From Macrocystis pyrifera (taxonomy: Eukaryota; Sar; Phaeophyceae; Laminariales; Laminariaceae), in the NCBI GenBank assembly GCA_031763025.1, contig JASSKH010000006.1:4585691-4649690 (forward strand): DNA of 64,000 nucleotides, in the 5' to 3' direction. The notes below the pieces were generated by a model. It was not told where the DNA came from. It saw nothing but the letters and a program-made list of their open reading frames with translations, and searched no databases. A program made the position numbers and the translations under genes. This document shows positions 55,051 to 64,000 of the stretch, piece by piece (position 1 is the stretch's first letter; each line of letters opens with the position of its first letter).

Positions 55051-55353
55051 GATACAACTATAATTACGATTTTTGAGGTCGTTGTCACTTGCTAGCTCTT
55101 GGCAGACAGACCGACTGATAGACAGCTCTTCGCAAACAGCCCTTCTTCTTTGAAACAGCCGAACGGCCAAACAACCTTTCTTCCTTCTTCTTTGAAACAG
55201 CCGAAATGCCAAACAACCTTTCTTCTTTCTTCTTCGCCGAACAGCCAAACAACCTTTTCTTCTTCTTCCGCAAACTGCCAACCAATAGACAGCTCTTCGC
55301 ACGGCGCCTAAAAGAGCCGTCTCGCCTTCGACGAACGGCATAGATAGGTGCAG

Positions 55354-55720
55354 CTGTCGCCGGCGGCCAAGCTGCTGCTGTCGGTGGCGAACCTGCTGGT
55401 GCTGCAACCCCCGCCTCTCCCTTCTCCACGCCCCCTAAGCTCACCTCCCCCTCGTCGAGAGGCGCGTGGTCCTCGCCCTTTGGCAAGAGAGCGGCAACGA
55501 CAAAGACCGACCTGGTGCCGGCTGTTGTTTGCGACCAGTGCACGGATCAGCACTTGGTCAAGAACTCCGCGCCTGGTGGCAAAAACGTGGCCTTCGCCAC
55601 CTGCAAGGATCTCACGTGCGTGGTGGCGGGATCATCCTGACAGGGCAACCGACTGCGAGTTCTGTGCTCGCCCGATCAAGGAAGGGACTGTCTCGTACTC
55701 CCTCGAGACTGCTGACAGTG
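55354..55720 (+). CDS. Possible exon(s) of a Cys-rich zinc-binding protein
   Basis: After a good acceptor (GTGCAG at 55348-55353) the frame is open and protein-like: Ala/Pro/Ser-rich, then LVPAVVCDQCTDQHLVKNS and VAFATCKDLT. It then hits a stop. If the 28 bases 55616-55643, which begin GT and end AG, are left out, the frame goes on as ATDCEFCARPIKEGTVSYSL up to a good donor GTGAGT at 55721. The pairs of CX2C suggest a zinc-binding fold. A 28-base intron would be exceptional, so a frameshift or pseudogene is as likely. I do not recognise the family. Confidence 0.3.
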
Positions 55721-55984
55721 GTGAGTGTCTTACGTCTATTGTGCATGCTGTATGTTGCCAGTACGTTTTTTTGGGGTTTTCAATTGCCTTTTTGCATACA
55801 ATCCTACGTCAAAGCGTTATTTTTTTTTTTGACTCATCCATGCTCGTTCTTTCCCCTTCGTGCGTTGCGTCGGCTCCTCTTACACACAGTGCACGTGAAC
55901 GCGCACGTGCACAACTGTTTGCGGGACGTGAACGAAGGAACGGAGGATTCAGCTGTCGCCGTCACCGCTGCACCGAACGACGTG

Positions 55985-57359
55985 AGTGCTGCTGCTACTG
56001 TGGTGCATTTTCGGTGCATGCATACGATTTCTGTGTGTACATGTTTTGGTGACCCCACGTACTCATTTTGCTCGTTTTCGGCTGCCGCCGCTGCTGCTGC
56101 TGCTGTCAGCGCCACGCCATGAGTGCTGCTGCTGCTGTGCACCTGCTTCTCCTGTGCACTCGCTGCTGCTGTAGTGCTGCTGCGTTGTTGCCGTGCTGTG
56201 CAACTGCTGCTCCCGTGCAATTGCTGCTGCTGTATGTAGTGCTGCTGCGTTGTTGCGGTGCATCATGCTGGAAGCGTACATATTTTCGGATCGTCAATTC
56301 CGTAGGTTTTGCGATGGCGGCATACCAGGGTACATGCTTTTTTTCTTCCTTATTTTCATATCGTTGCTATGCTGCTGCTGCTGCTGCTGCTGCCAACGCT
56401 GCCAACGCTGCCAACGCTGCGGCGATTCGTTGCAGCTTCTGGTGCTGCTAATGCTGTGGCTGCTTCTGCTGCTGCTGCTGCTAATGCTGCCGCAATATCC
56501 ACTGAATGTTCGTATGTACTCGGATTACTGTTTTTCTTGGTCGTTTTTGTACCCAACCACACTATTTATTATTATTGTAGTAATGATCTCACACTATAAT
56601 TCCGTGAACAGTACAATAGTCTGTCCTCAAAAATATGTTGTGTTACTATTAATAGATGTCCATTAATAATAATTTCCGCAATAAGCAAATTGATTAAATT
56701 GTAAAATTAGGTAAAAATGGAATAGTTTGTGATAAAACTAAATTATTTATTTTCCGGATTCGGGGAGAACAATGGTTCCTTTTGATACGTGAAAACATAT
56801 TTTTGCAGTTTTGCTCCTGCATTTTGCGTACGTACTGCAATTTCTCGTTTTTGGCTTGGTTGTTTTCATGTATGTCGTTGCTATGCTGCTGCTGTGGTGC
56901 TGCTGCGTTGTTGCCCGACATCATGCTGCACTTTTGTGTGTACATATTTCGGTATCGTCAATGAAATTCCGTAGGTTTTGCGATTGCGGCATACCAGGGT
57001 ACATACTTTTTTTCTTCCTTATTTTCATATCGTTGCTACGAGTACGTATACTGCTGCTGCCAACGCGGATTATTGTTTTTATTGGCCGTTTTTGTACCTC
57101 GTACCCAAATGGATTTTTTGATACGTATAAAAAATATTTTGGTCATTTTGCTCCTGCATTTTGCGTACGTACTACTTTTTCTCGTATTTCGTGTTGTTGC
57201 TATGCTGCTGCTGCGTTGTTGCCGTACAGCATGCGGAGGTGGGTCTATAGTGAGGTACCAAAAATACTTGTCGGACGGCCTCGGGGTACATTCTTTTTAT
57301 CTCCCTTCTTTTCATATCGTTGCTATGCTGCTGCTGCCAACGCTGTGGCGATCCGTTGC

Positions 57360-57425
<66 letters not shown>

Positions 57426-57480
57426 GCTTTTAGTGCCGCCGCAATATTCACTGAATGTTTGTATGTACTCGGATAATTGT
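55985..57480 (+). repeat. Series of CTG-rich modules
   Basis: A module of about 300 bp recurs at least three times (near 56270, 56930 and 57240). Each has CATGCTG, GTACATATTT, TCGTCAAT, GGTTTTGCGATNGCGGCATACC or GGCCTCGGGGTACAT, TTTTCATATCGTTGCTA and a run of CTG/GCT. Partial modules lie on both sides. CTG runs on the plus strand give Ala-, Leu- or Cys-rich spurious frames. The whole block lies between the two possible exons at 55354-55720 and 57877-58236. Confidence 0.75.
57365..57423 (+). repeat. Uninterrupted (CTG)n microsatellite
   Basis: 59 bases of pure CTG repeat, 19-20 units, the longest perfect triplet run in the window. Confidence 0.95.
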
Positions 57481-57876
57481 GTTTCCTGGTCGTTTTGTGG
57501 CGCTGCTGCGTTGTTGCGGTACATCATGCTGGACATGATTTGTGTGTATATTACACTTAAAGTTGTGCGTGTGTACATATTTCTGTATCGTCAATGATTT
57601 TTTTGTGGTGCTGATGCGTTGTTGCCGTACATCATGCTGGACGTGATTTGTGTGTGTACTGTACTACACTTGTGTGTCTACATATTTCTGTATCGTCAAT
57701 GAAATTACGTACTTGCTGCTTCTGCTGCTGCTGCTGCCGTCGTATAGCAAGCGGTTACGTGCTGCTGTTGTGGCGCTGTAGAGTAGTACAAATAATGAAC
57801 TCTGCCCCGCCCCCTCCCCCGCCATTCCCTGCACGCCACTCCCGCCCCGCGCACCCTATATGTTTACTTCGACCAG

Positions 57877-58236
57877 GTCCGTGGCAAGTGCTACAACTGC
57901 CGCCTGACGGACTCCACCACCAAAGACGGAGACATCGTCATCAAGCGCAAAAAGACTCCCTTCCATTTCGCCTGCTCCAGGGCTTTGCGGAATTCCGAAG
58001 CAGTACGCCAAGCAGATTGTCGCCATCCAGGACGAACGAAAGGAAACAAATTGTTTCCCACATTTCCCAAAATCATGATTATTTCTTCCTACACATATCC
58101 AACGGGTTCAACAGCGAACATATCCACATTCTGGGCCTCCCGCCTCGTTACTACAGCATCCTGGAAGGCTATTTACATATATATCATGTCTCATCCAAAC
58201 TCCTATGCTGGCTACATCGAAATCGCGGCCGTCTAG
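57877..58236 (+). CDS. Possible terminal exon of a Cys-rich zinc-binding protein
   Basis: Follows the acceptor-like TTCGACCAG. It reads VRGKCYNCRLTDSTTKDG, then KRKKTPFHFACSRALRNSEA, giving CX2C-X21-HX2C, a zinc-binding spacing related to treble-clef fingers. The frame stays open to TAG at 58234-58236, though the last 70 residues look less coding-like. It is the only other stretch nearby with paired cysteines, so it may belong with 55354-55720. The phase of that donor (one base over) does not match this acceptor, so a further exon would have to lie between, or they are unrelated. Confidence 0.3.
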   Translation, partial: VRGKCYNCRLTDSTTKDGDIVIKRKKTPFHFACSRALRNSEAVRQADCRHPGRTKGNKLFPTFPKIMIISSYTYPTGSTANISTFWASRLVTTASWKAIYIYIMSHPNSYAGYIEIAAV

Positions 58237-58672
58237 TAACTATACAACATTTCCAAAACCGTTGTCGTTGCCGGCACTGCTGCTTTCTCTCCTGTCCCAA
58301 ACCTTCCTTTAAACAACAGCCTGTATGTTGTATATCATCCACATGCCAAGCACTACTACTCCACTCTCTCCCCACACTAATGAAATATGTTATTCTTATT
58401 ATTAGACGAATGTCATTCTTACTCTTGCGTCACCCGATCTTACGTTTCACATTACATTCATAAATAAACGAGATTATTACTTCCTTCACCGTTTCTTACA
58501 CAACTACATTTAGTTTGGTTGGCTTTGGGGTATGTCGCCAATTAATTGCAGTTATATGTACACGAAACGACGGAGTACCCACTCCGAAGGAAAGCCTTGT
58601 ATATATATATATATATATCCACTTACCCCTACCACCCTATTATTATTGTAGTAATGATCCCACACTGCCACC
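58237..58672. other. No gene; (TA)n run
   Basis: Contains a TA repeat at 58600-58618. From about 58640 it holds TTATTATTGTAGTAATGATC, also found at 56566-56585, interrupted here by the next SINE. Confidence 0.5.
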
Positions 58673-59000
58673 GGCGTCCCCGGTGGCTTGGTAGGTGGTC
58701 CGCGAGCCTATCAAGATCAATTTCGTGAGTTCGAGTCTCACCGAGTGCATGCTCATAGGGACTTTTTCTTGCATAAAATTGATTAGCGGAAAGCGCGAGA
58801 GCGTGAGTTAGCTGTACATTCGGTGAAAATCGACGAGCAGTGGGAATGCTGAACCCTATGCGCGACAAAAACTAAAGGCACGTACCGGGGGGGGAGAAGG
58901 GACGACACCTGTGACCACGGCTTGTCCAGAAGATCGTCCAGGGTAAAACCTCCTACGAGTGGGCTGGAAAGTAAAAGTGATGATGAAAAAAAAAAAAAAA
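58673..59000 (+). mobile_element. tRNA-derived SINE, copy 3 (full length)
   Basis: 328 bp with complete tRNA-like head: A box TGGCTTGGTAGG, B box AGTTCGAGTCT, T-arm GTGAG/CTCAC. Ends in 14-15 A. The flanks (GTAGTAATGATCCCACACT on the left, AGTCTGTCCTCAAAAATATG on the right) lie next to each other at 56579-56637, so it sits inside another repeat. Confidence 0.88.
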
Positions 59001-59249
59001 TCCGTGGAAAATATAATAATATATACCTGGTATATTAAATAGTAGTCTGTCCTCAAAAATATGTGGTGTGTTCTTCACGTTAAAATGGTGGGTGGATGCA
59101 GGTACTACTTCTACACAACAACAAGTGTGCAGGGTTGCATACCAATACTATTTTGCTCTTGCGCCGCTCCCCTATTAACAATACGGCACCTCCCAAACCT
59201 TGAACATTTACAAAGGTATAATTCGGTAAAAATGGAATGTAGGCGAGGC

Positions 59250-59340
59250 GTATTACGCTGCTTGCAAAGCTGAGTATCAACGGTATCAACTATGTACGAA
59301 ATCAGTCCAACTCACAGCTGACGTATTTCAAAATTTTAAA
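59250..59340 (+). repeat. Dispersed repeat shared with 50365-50437
   Basis: Contains GCTTGCAAAGCTGAGTATCA and ACAGCTGACGTATTTCAAAA. The GTATCAAC word is duplicated here. Confidence 0.6.
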
Positions 59341-59910
59341 TATACCGGTAGGTATTTTAAAGGGCAGATGCCAAAATCAGGTATACTTGATCCGTTTGAG
59401 CCAAAATCAGGTATATTCTAAAACCAAGTAAGAAACGGGCGCCACGAACGGTGTTATGTCCATGACAATCCGGTAAAAAAATAATGCACCTAAAGCATTA
59501 AGCGTGCCACATGGCGTCCAAAATCTGAATTGTTTTGATTTCTTCAGGGTGTAGGTACTAGTGTTGGATATCGTATCGAAACTTTCGATATATCGTTCGA
59601 TATATATATTTTTTATCTAACCGAAAAAGTTCGGTATTTCGATTTTTTTCTTTTCTTTTTACTGTCGATGCCCTCGTGTTTTTGGACGGTTCGCACGGAT
59701 TGGCATGGTCAAGCGGAACCTTACAGAAGGCGCTCGGCAGGAAGGACAAGTGATTTTTTGCGTTTTGTGTGGCGGCGACGGTTGGGTTTGTGAGTATACG
59801 CGAGTACGTATGTATACAAGTTCTTCCGAATAGCATTGTGCGGCGTTATATGCATTCTGTGTTGAACTGTGGTTGTCGTTGCGCCCTGGTACTTAACAGC
59901 TCTATCTACT

Positions 59911-60027
59911 ATTATTGCGGGGGGGCATAGTAAATAGGACAAAATATTGTTAGTAAAAATAGGGAAATGTATAAGTTTTTGTGTGTGCCGTATGTCCTAT
60001 TTACTATGTATGGTCCCCCGCAATAAT
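59911..60027. mobile_element. Short inverted-repeat element (MITE-like), copy 3
   Basis: 117 bp with the longest inverted ends of the family: the left end starts ATTATTGCGGGGG and the right end finishes CCCCCGCAATAAT, each followed inward by a match to CATAGTAAATAGGAC or its complement. The interior has ATATTGTTAGTAAAAATAGG. Non-coding. Confidence 0.78.
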
Positions 60028-60382
60028 ATTACAGCATAATAAACCTGATCAGGTGTATTTATTATTTTTTCATGCACATGGTACACAATACACAATAGTA
60101 CCCGGTGTACCTGGTAGCCAATACCTGTCTTCCTTTTTGTTTTTCGCCTATTAGTCTCTTTTTTGCTTCCTCCCTGGTGTTCTTAGTAGCGCAGTACGTA
60201 TGATTGTATTTTCGTTATTATCTCTGTTCTACACCACTCGCGTAGTGTGCGAGCCTGCAATCTGCGAAATCATGCGCATTCTCTCATGTGTTTCCTTTCT
60301 TGATTTCTTGCTTTCTTGCCTGAATTGAACTTTTTTTATCTCTCGTCCCTTTTCGAATTGTTTTTTTTTTCCCCGATTTTGA

Positions 60383-60545
60383 TTTTAATTTTTCGACGTC
60401 GAGTTGTTGTTTTCATCCTGTCCATTTCTTCTGGGTAGTATGTGGTCTTCTCGGTTTCTGTGGCGACTTGTACAGCCTATACCGCATGTATCTGATACGC
60501 ACGTGCGCGGACCTCGAGTCACTTTTATTTTTGTCTGAAGTGTAC
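60383..60545 (+). repeat. Dispersed repeat shared with 51346-51530
   Basis: Second copy of the block with GGGTAGTATGTGGTCTTCTC and TGTGGCGACTTGTAC. Confidence 0.7.
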
Positions 60546-60599
60546 ATACATGTGCTTCAGTTATCATGTGTACTATTCTTTGGTTGTTTCATTTTTACC

Positions 60600-61275
60600 G
60601 AGGTATCACTCCAGAGTTATGGGAGCTTGTCTGCATTGTATTGTGGCGATGAGTTAATGCGAGAACAACAACCTGGAATGCGTTGATCCTGGGAACCCTC
60701 TTCTGGTGTTGTATTTACTTGTTGTATTACGGGTCCTTTTTTTTGTTTGTTTGTTTGTTTTTTTATACATCACTTTAACTTCCCAGCCCACTCGTAGGAG
60801 GTTTTACCCTCGACGATCTTCTGGACAAGCCGTGGTCACAGGTGTCGTCCCTTCTCCCCCCCGGTACGTGCCTTTTATTTTTGTCGCGCATAGGGTTCAG
60901 CATTCCCACTGCTCGTCGATTTTCATCGAATGTAGCCAACTCACGCTTTCGCGCTTTCCGCTTATCAATTTTTTATGCAAGAAAAAGTCCCTATGAGCAT
61001 GTGCACTCGGTGGGACTTGAACCCACGAAATTGATCTTGACAGGCACGCGGACCACCTACCAAGCCACCGGGGACGCCGTCTGTCCTCGAGGTGATGACG
61101 CGACCCCAAAAATAAAGTAAAAGGGCCTTTTGCGCCGGTTTTCGCCTCCATTATCGTTGTCGTTATCGTTATCGACTTTTCCGGATTATCGGTACGATAA
61201 CTCGTTATCGTTTTAGTTATTTAAGTTTTCGGCCTTATCGTACCGAAACGTTCATGGTTTCGAAATCCAACACTA
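60600..61275 (+). repeat. TATCG-rich dispersed repeat, interrupted by a SINE
   Basis: Paralogue of 49600-49911. The left part ends near 60735 (ATTACGGGTCC), the right part resumes near 61082 (GTCCTCGAGGTGATGACGCG), and SINE copy 4 lies between. It ends with TCCAACACTACTAG. Confidence 0.68.
60736..61080 (-). mobile_element. tRNA-derived SINE, copy 4 (full length)
   Basis: On the minus strand it starts GGCGTCCCCGGTGGCTTGGT (61078 downward), with T-arm GTGGG/CCCAC and loop TTCAAGT, and ends in an A-rich tail seen as T runs with TTTG repeats at 60735-60762. GTCC on both sides may be the target duplication. Confidence 0.88.
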
Positions 61276-61654
61276 CTAGTAGATTCCACGGGCTCCACTT
61301 GGACCTGCAAAGAGTCACTATTGATATGCTTCGTTTGTTTCGCCACGGCGGGAGCACCAAGAGTATTTAATCTGGCGCCCCCCCCCCCCGTTGACATCAA
61401 TCTTTTAAGCTTCCAGACCGAACTCGCGGAACCGCCTGCTCGGCACGAAATTATCTTGCCGTACTAAACCTGAGACCACCTCGACGCGGGGTGGTGAAGA
61501 CGAAACGCCGAGTGTCCATGGTGCTGTAAAGACTGCTGTGAACATAGAAAACGACAGAGTACACACAACAACTAACTGAAGTACATCGCGCATCCCAAAA
61601 GAAAAAAAGTGAAACCAGCGTATGCATGTATGCATGCATATACGTACTTTTACG

Positions 61655-61934
61655 TTTTTTATTTTTTTCATCACTTCTACTTTCCAGCCCACTCGTAGGA
61701 GGTTTTACCCTCGACGATCTTCTGGACAAGCCGTGGTCACAGGTGTCGTCACTTTTCCCCCCCGGTACGTGCCTTCATTGTTTGTCGCGCATAGGGTTCA
61801 GCATTCCCACTGCTCGACGATTTTCATCGAATGTAGCTAACTCACGCTCTCGCGCTTTCCGCTAATCATTTTTTTATGCAAGAAAAAGTCCCTATGAGCA
61901 TGCACTCGGTGAGACTTGAACCCACGAAATTGAT
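61655..61934 (-). mobile_element. tRNA-derived SINE, copy 5 (truncated head)
   Basis: Minus strand: starts inside the tRNA-like head at ATCAATTTCGTGGG (B box GGTTCAAGTCT kept, A box lost) and ends in an A-rich tail. T-arm GTGGG/CTCAC with one G-U pair. Confidence 0.86.
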
Positions 61935-62268
61935 ACGTACGACGTACGAGTACAGAGTATATACGCAATACAGAATAATTTCAACCGAAGGAGGGCAGAC
62001 GCATACGGAGGAAAACACTGTGTACGTATGGCCTCTCTGATTGGTTCAAAGTTGGCCAAATCAGTTGAAGCCAGACAGAGTAGAAACAATCAGGTGTATT
62101 TTCACCTTTTCGTACCCAAGTCACAGAGTCAGTTACAATGTCAGCTTGGCCCGTAGCAGGGCTCATGGTGTGTGTTTTGTACGTAATTTCAGTATGTAAC
62201 TGTTTTTGGCACGAAAGTGGCCAGGTATTATGAACCTGATTTTGGCAAAAACCCAGAAGATCTCAAGT
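61935..62268. other. No gene recognised
   Basis: Short frames; a GTGGCCAGGTATTATGAACC word near 62218 recalls the motif at 22356-22461. Confidence 0.35.
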
Positions 62269-62446
62269 TTTGCACTTTGCTTTCGAAGTTGTATTATATT
62301 AATGCGCAACCCCCCGCCCGGAAAGGGGGGTTGGAGAAGGGGTGACCCCCCCGGGGCTGCCCCAACGGCAACCCCGCGCTAATATCCGTATACTCGAGTC
62401 AACTCCCAACCCAACTGGCGACACAGAACTCTCGACGCCAGCCTCC
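62269..62446. repeat. GC-rich hairpin repeat, copy 1
   Basis: About 178 bp nearly identical to 63164-63341. It starts TTTGCACTTTGCTTTCGAAG and contains the hairpin AACCCCCC-GCCCGGAAA-GGGGGGTT, then CCCCCCCGGGGCTGCCCC, GGCAACCCCGCGC and GTCAACTCCC. The final 39 bp are duplicated in tandem at 62407-62483. A 138-residue minus-strand frame here (62399-62815) gets a 13-residue repeat from that; I do not regard it as a gene. Confidence 0.88.
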
Positions 62447-62483
62447 AACCCAACTGGCGACACAGAACTCTCGACGCCAGCCT
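62407..62483. repeat. 39-bp tandem duplication
   Basis: Two units starting CAACCCAACTGGCGACACAG. Only one unit is present in the other copy of the hairpin repeat. Confidence 0.9.
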
Positions 62484-63163
62484 ACCAAGCCGCTATCAGA
62501 AAAGCCGTTTCTGACAAATAACTCGAGAAACCATACCAAGTACAAGATAACCTCACACGTGAGAAAATCGACACGCACTTGTACCAGGCATACACAAATA
62601 ACACAAGTACATTTAAACTCACGATGCACTTCAATGTTAATATACGGATAACCCCCTTCTCCGATACTTTCAGATTGCGCGCAAAATCCGAGCCGATGCA
62701 ACACCACGTCAACCCCACGTTTACTTTTATCAACTATAATAGTATGATATAAAGAAACCCCACTTGCATCGAACAATCCCAAACGCCAAAGAAAGCGGCT
62801 AGCCCACGCCGCCACTCGCGCAATCTACGACACCCGGTCGCACCATCAGCGAAATTACCGGGTACGTATAACATACAGCAACAAACGCAAACGTTACTGC
62901 GACTATTGAACTCCCCCCCACTGACTCCCTCAAAAGCACGGGCGGGTGGGTGGGAACTCAAACTAGTCTCACACCTTGGACCTGTAGCTCTGCCTCCGCA
63001 TCACTGCGCTGATACATGTAGGTTGCGGCTACGTACCAGACAAGGTGTGTTTACCAAGGGCTACGATTCATGCTACCATGAATCACCGCAGTCATCTGAT
63101 TGGCTTGAACTTCTTACGTACGTACAAAACTCACATTCTCTCATTCTTCCGAGAATGTTCTGC
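62484..63163. other. DNA between the two hairpin repeats
   Basis: About 680 bp without a recognisable gene. It might be the inside of a small mobile element bounded by the repeats. Confidence 0.4.
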
Positions 63164-63341
63164 TTTGCACTTTGCTTTCGAAGTTGTATTATATTAATGC
63201 GCAACCCCCCGCCCGGAAAGGGGGGTTGGAGAAAGGGTGACCCCCCCGGGGCTGCCCCAACGGCAACCCCGCGCTAACATCCGTATACTCGAGTCAACTC
63301 CCAACCCAACTGGCGACACAGAACTCTCGACGCCAGCCTCC
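63164..63341. repeat. GC-rich hairpin repeat, copy 2
   Basis: Second copy, about 895 bp from the first, with only a few differences. Just outside it GGGAGTTGAC (63351-63360) is the exact complement of GTCAACTCCC at 63293-63302, giving a further 10-bp inverted repeat. Confidence 0.88.
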
Positions 63342-63448
63342 ATCACACATGGGAGTTGACCCTATTTACTGATGTATTCTTACGACCCCTTCCCCGTCCC
63401 ACTTGCAATCTCGTAGGGAACGCATGTGATAACACACTTCACCATTAT

Positions 63449-63663
63449 TTACTTCTGCCTATTCACCCCTAAGAATGAATTAACTCGCCCCCATTCAGTG
63501 CCCTGGCCCGGCTGGATCCCACCGCTCATCCCTTCGTGGGCCATAACGTCCGCTACCCAGTTGGCATCCTTTCCGTGACTGCGAACATACGCCTTGTACG
63601 CATCGGACGCCCATCGGCCCTCACGCTGCAACACCTTAGGTGGATCAACCCGCTCCCGCCCAG
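63449..63663 (-). pseudogene. Tyrosine recombinase, C-terminal fragment
   Basis: The minus strand reads VDPPKVLQREGRWASDAYKAYVRSH and ends about 40 residues later with TAA. The GRW-SDA-Y-YVR pattern is the end of the catalytic domain of integrase-like tyrosine recombinases common in algal, fungal and oomycete mobile elements; the Tyr in AYKAYVR is the likely nucleophile. Upstream, where the HxxR motif and the first catalytic Arg should be, the frame loses similarity, so only a fragment remains or an intron or rearrangement intervenes. It is close to the hairpin repeats and may come from the same element. Confidence 0.55.
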
Positions 63664-64000
63664 GTCCGGCGGGATCCCATTGTCACGACCCTCCTAGGCC
63701 ACTCCGTTTGCTATCCAGATGGCGTCCCGCCCCGTGGCGAAACACGTCCATCAACCGCCGGGCTGCAACCCCTCTGGTACCGCTCCCCCTTTCGACGAGT
63801 TCGTTGCGCCTCCAATCCTCGGGAGTGCCGAGCGTACTCGTGCGCACACTCCCGCCAACGCAACCACTCGTCGCTAGGTTATCGGCCGATGAAGCGGAGT
63901 CCGCATAGAGCATCCGCCGCTGCAGACGCAGCACGTAACGAGGGGTCCGGCGAGGAAAACAAAGGTAGTAACAAGACATACACGCGAACGTGCGAAGGTG
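63664..64000. other. Upstream of the recombinase fragment, unassigned
   Basis: A minus-strand frame of 98 residues (63683-63979) is open and GC-rich, but shows no recombinase motif that I can identify. Confidence 0.3.

Noticed and set aside
54834-55088. A recurring protein with PTRRRFYPRRSSGQAVVTGVV at several places
   Set aside because: It is the SINE body read in one frame; it appears at each SINE copy, and the SINE is non-coding.
57340-57430. CRISPR or spacer-like array in the CTG modules
   Set aside because: No unique spacers between constant repeats; it is a triplet microsatellite in eukaryotic DNA.
56068-57597. Cys/Leu- or Ala-rich membrane-like proteins
   Set aside because: All come from CTG/GCT microsatellites in different frames.
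62399-62815. 138-residue protein with a 13-residue repeat
   Set aside because: The repeat is the 39-bp tandem duplication in a non-coding hairpin repeat; the other repeat copy has no matching frame.

Overview
The window looks like repeat-dense nuclear DNA from a eukaryote. It holds Ty1/copia and Ty3/gypsy LTR retrotransposons, a LINE relic, a tRNA-derived SINE family with poly(A) tails, miniature inverted-repeat elements and long CTG microsatellites. There is no operon-like gene packing and I see no convincing intact host gene. The retroelement types and the CTG-rich non-coding DNA would suit a multicellular alga or another stramenopile, but that is an impression with no marker gene behind it.

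Layout. 1-6395: degenerate Ty1/copia element #1 on the minus strand, with gag, protease, integrase, RT and RNase H all recognisable but broken by stops and frame changes; its outer LTR runs off the left edge. 6396-22958: mostly anonymous DNA holding two short inverted-repeat elements, a diverged duplication of about 1.86 kb (8165-10020 and 12160-14035), small tandem repeats and a short protein-like relic on the minus strand near 17.5 kb. 23069-28825: a 5.76-kb Ty3/gypsy chromodomain element on the plus strand with LTRs that read as identical and a 5-bp target duplication, so a very recent insertion; even so its polyprotein carries one in-frame TAG and one frame change. 29985-37620: a LINE reverse-transcriptase relic on the minus strand, split by a second, older copia element (30424-37128) with both LTRs and a near-perfect target duplication.

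37621-51919: anonymous DNA with short dispersed repeats, a CCATGG-rich palindromic cluster at 48.8-49.0 kb and a tandem duplication of about 270 bp at 50.8-51.3 kb. 51920-61934: five copies of a SINE of about 330 bp, two of them sitting inside other repeats that also occur uninterrupted in the window. The same stretch has a degenerate CTCGCAGTATTTC array and a series of CTG-rich modules. Those modules lie between two pieces of coding-like sequence with paired cysteines that may be exons of one zinc-binding protein. 62269-63663: two copies of a GC-rich hairpin repeat about 0.9 kb apart, followed by the C-terminal end of a tyrosine recombinase.

The genes here do not form a pathway. The window is a record of successive insertions: LINE, then copia #2 into it; older dispersed repeats, then SINEs into them; and most recently the gypsy element.
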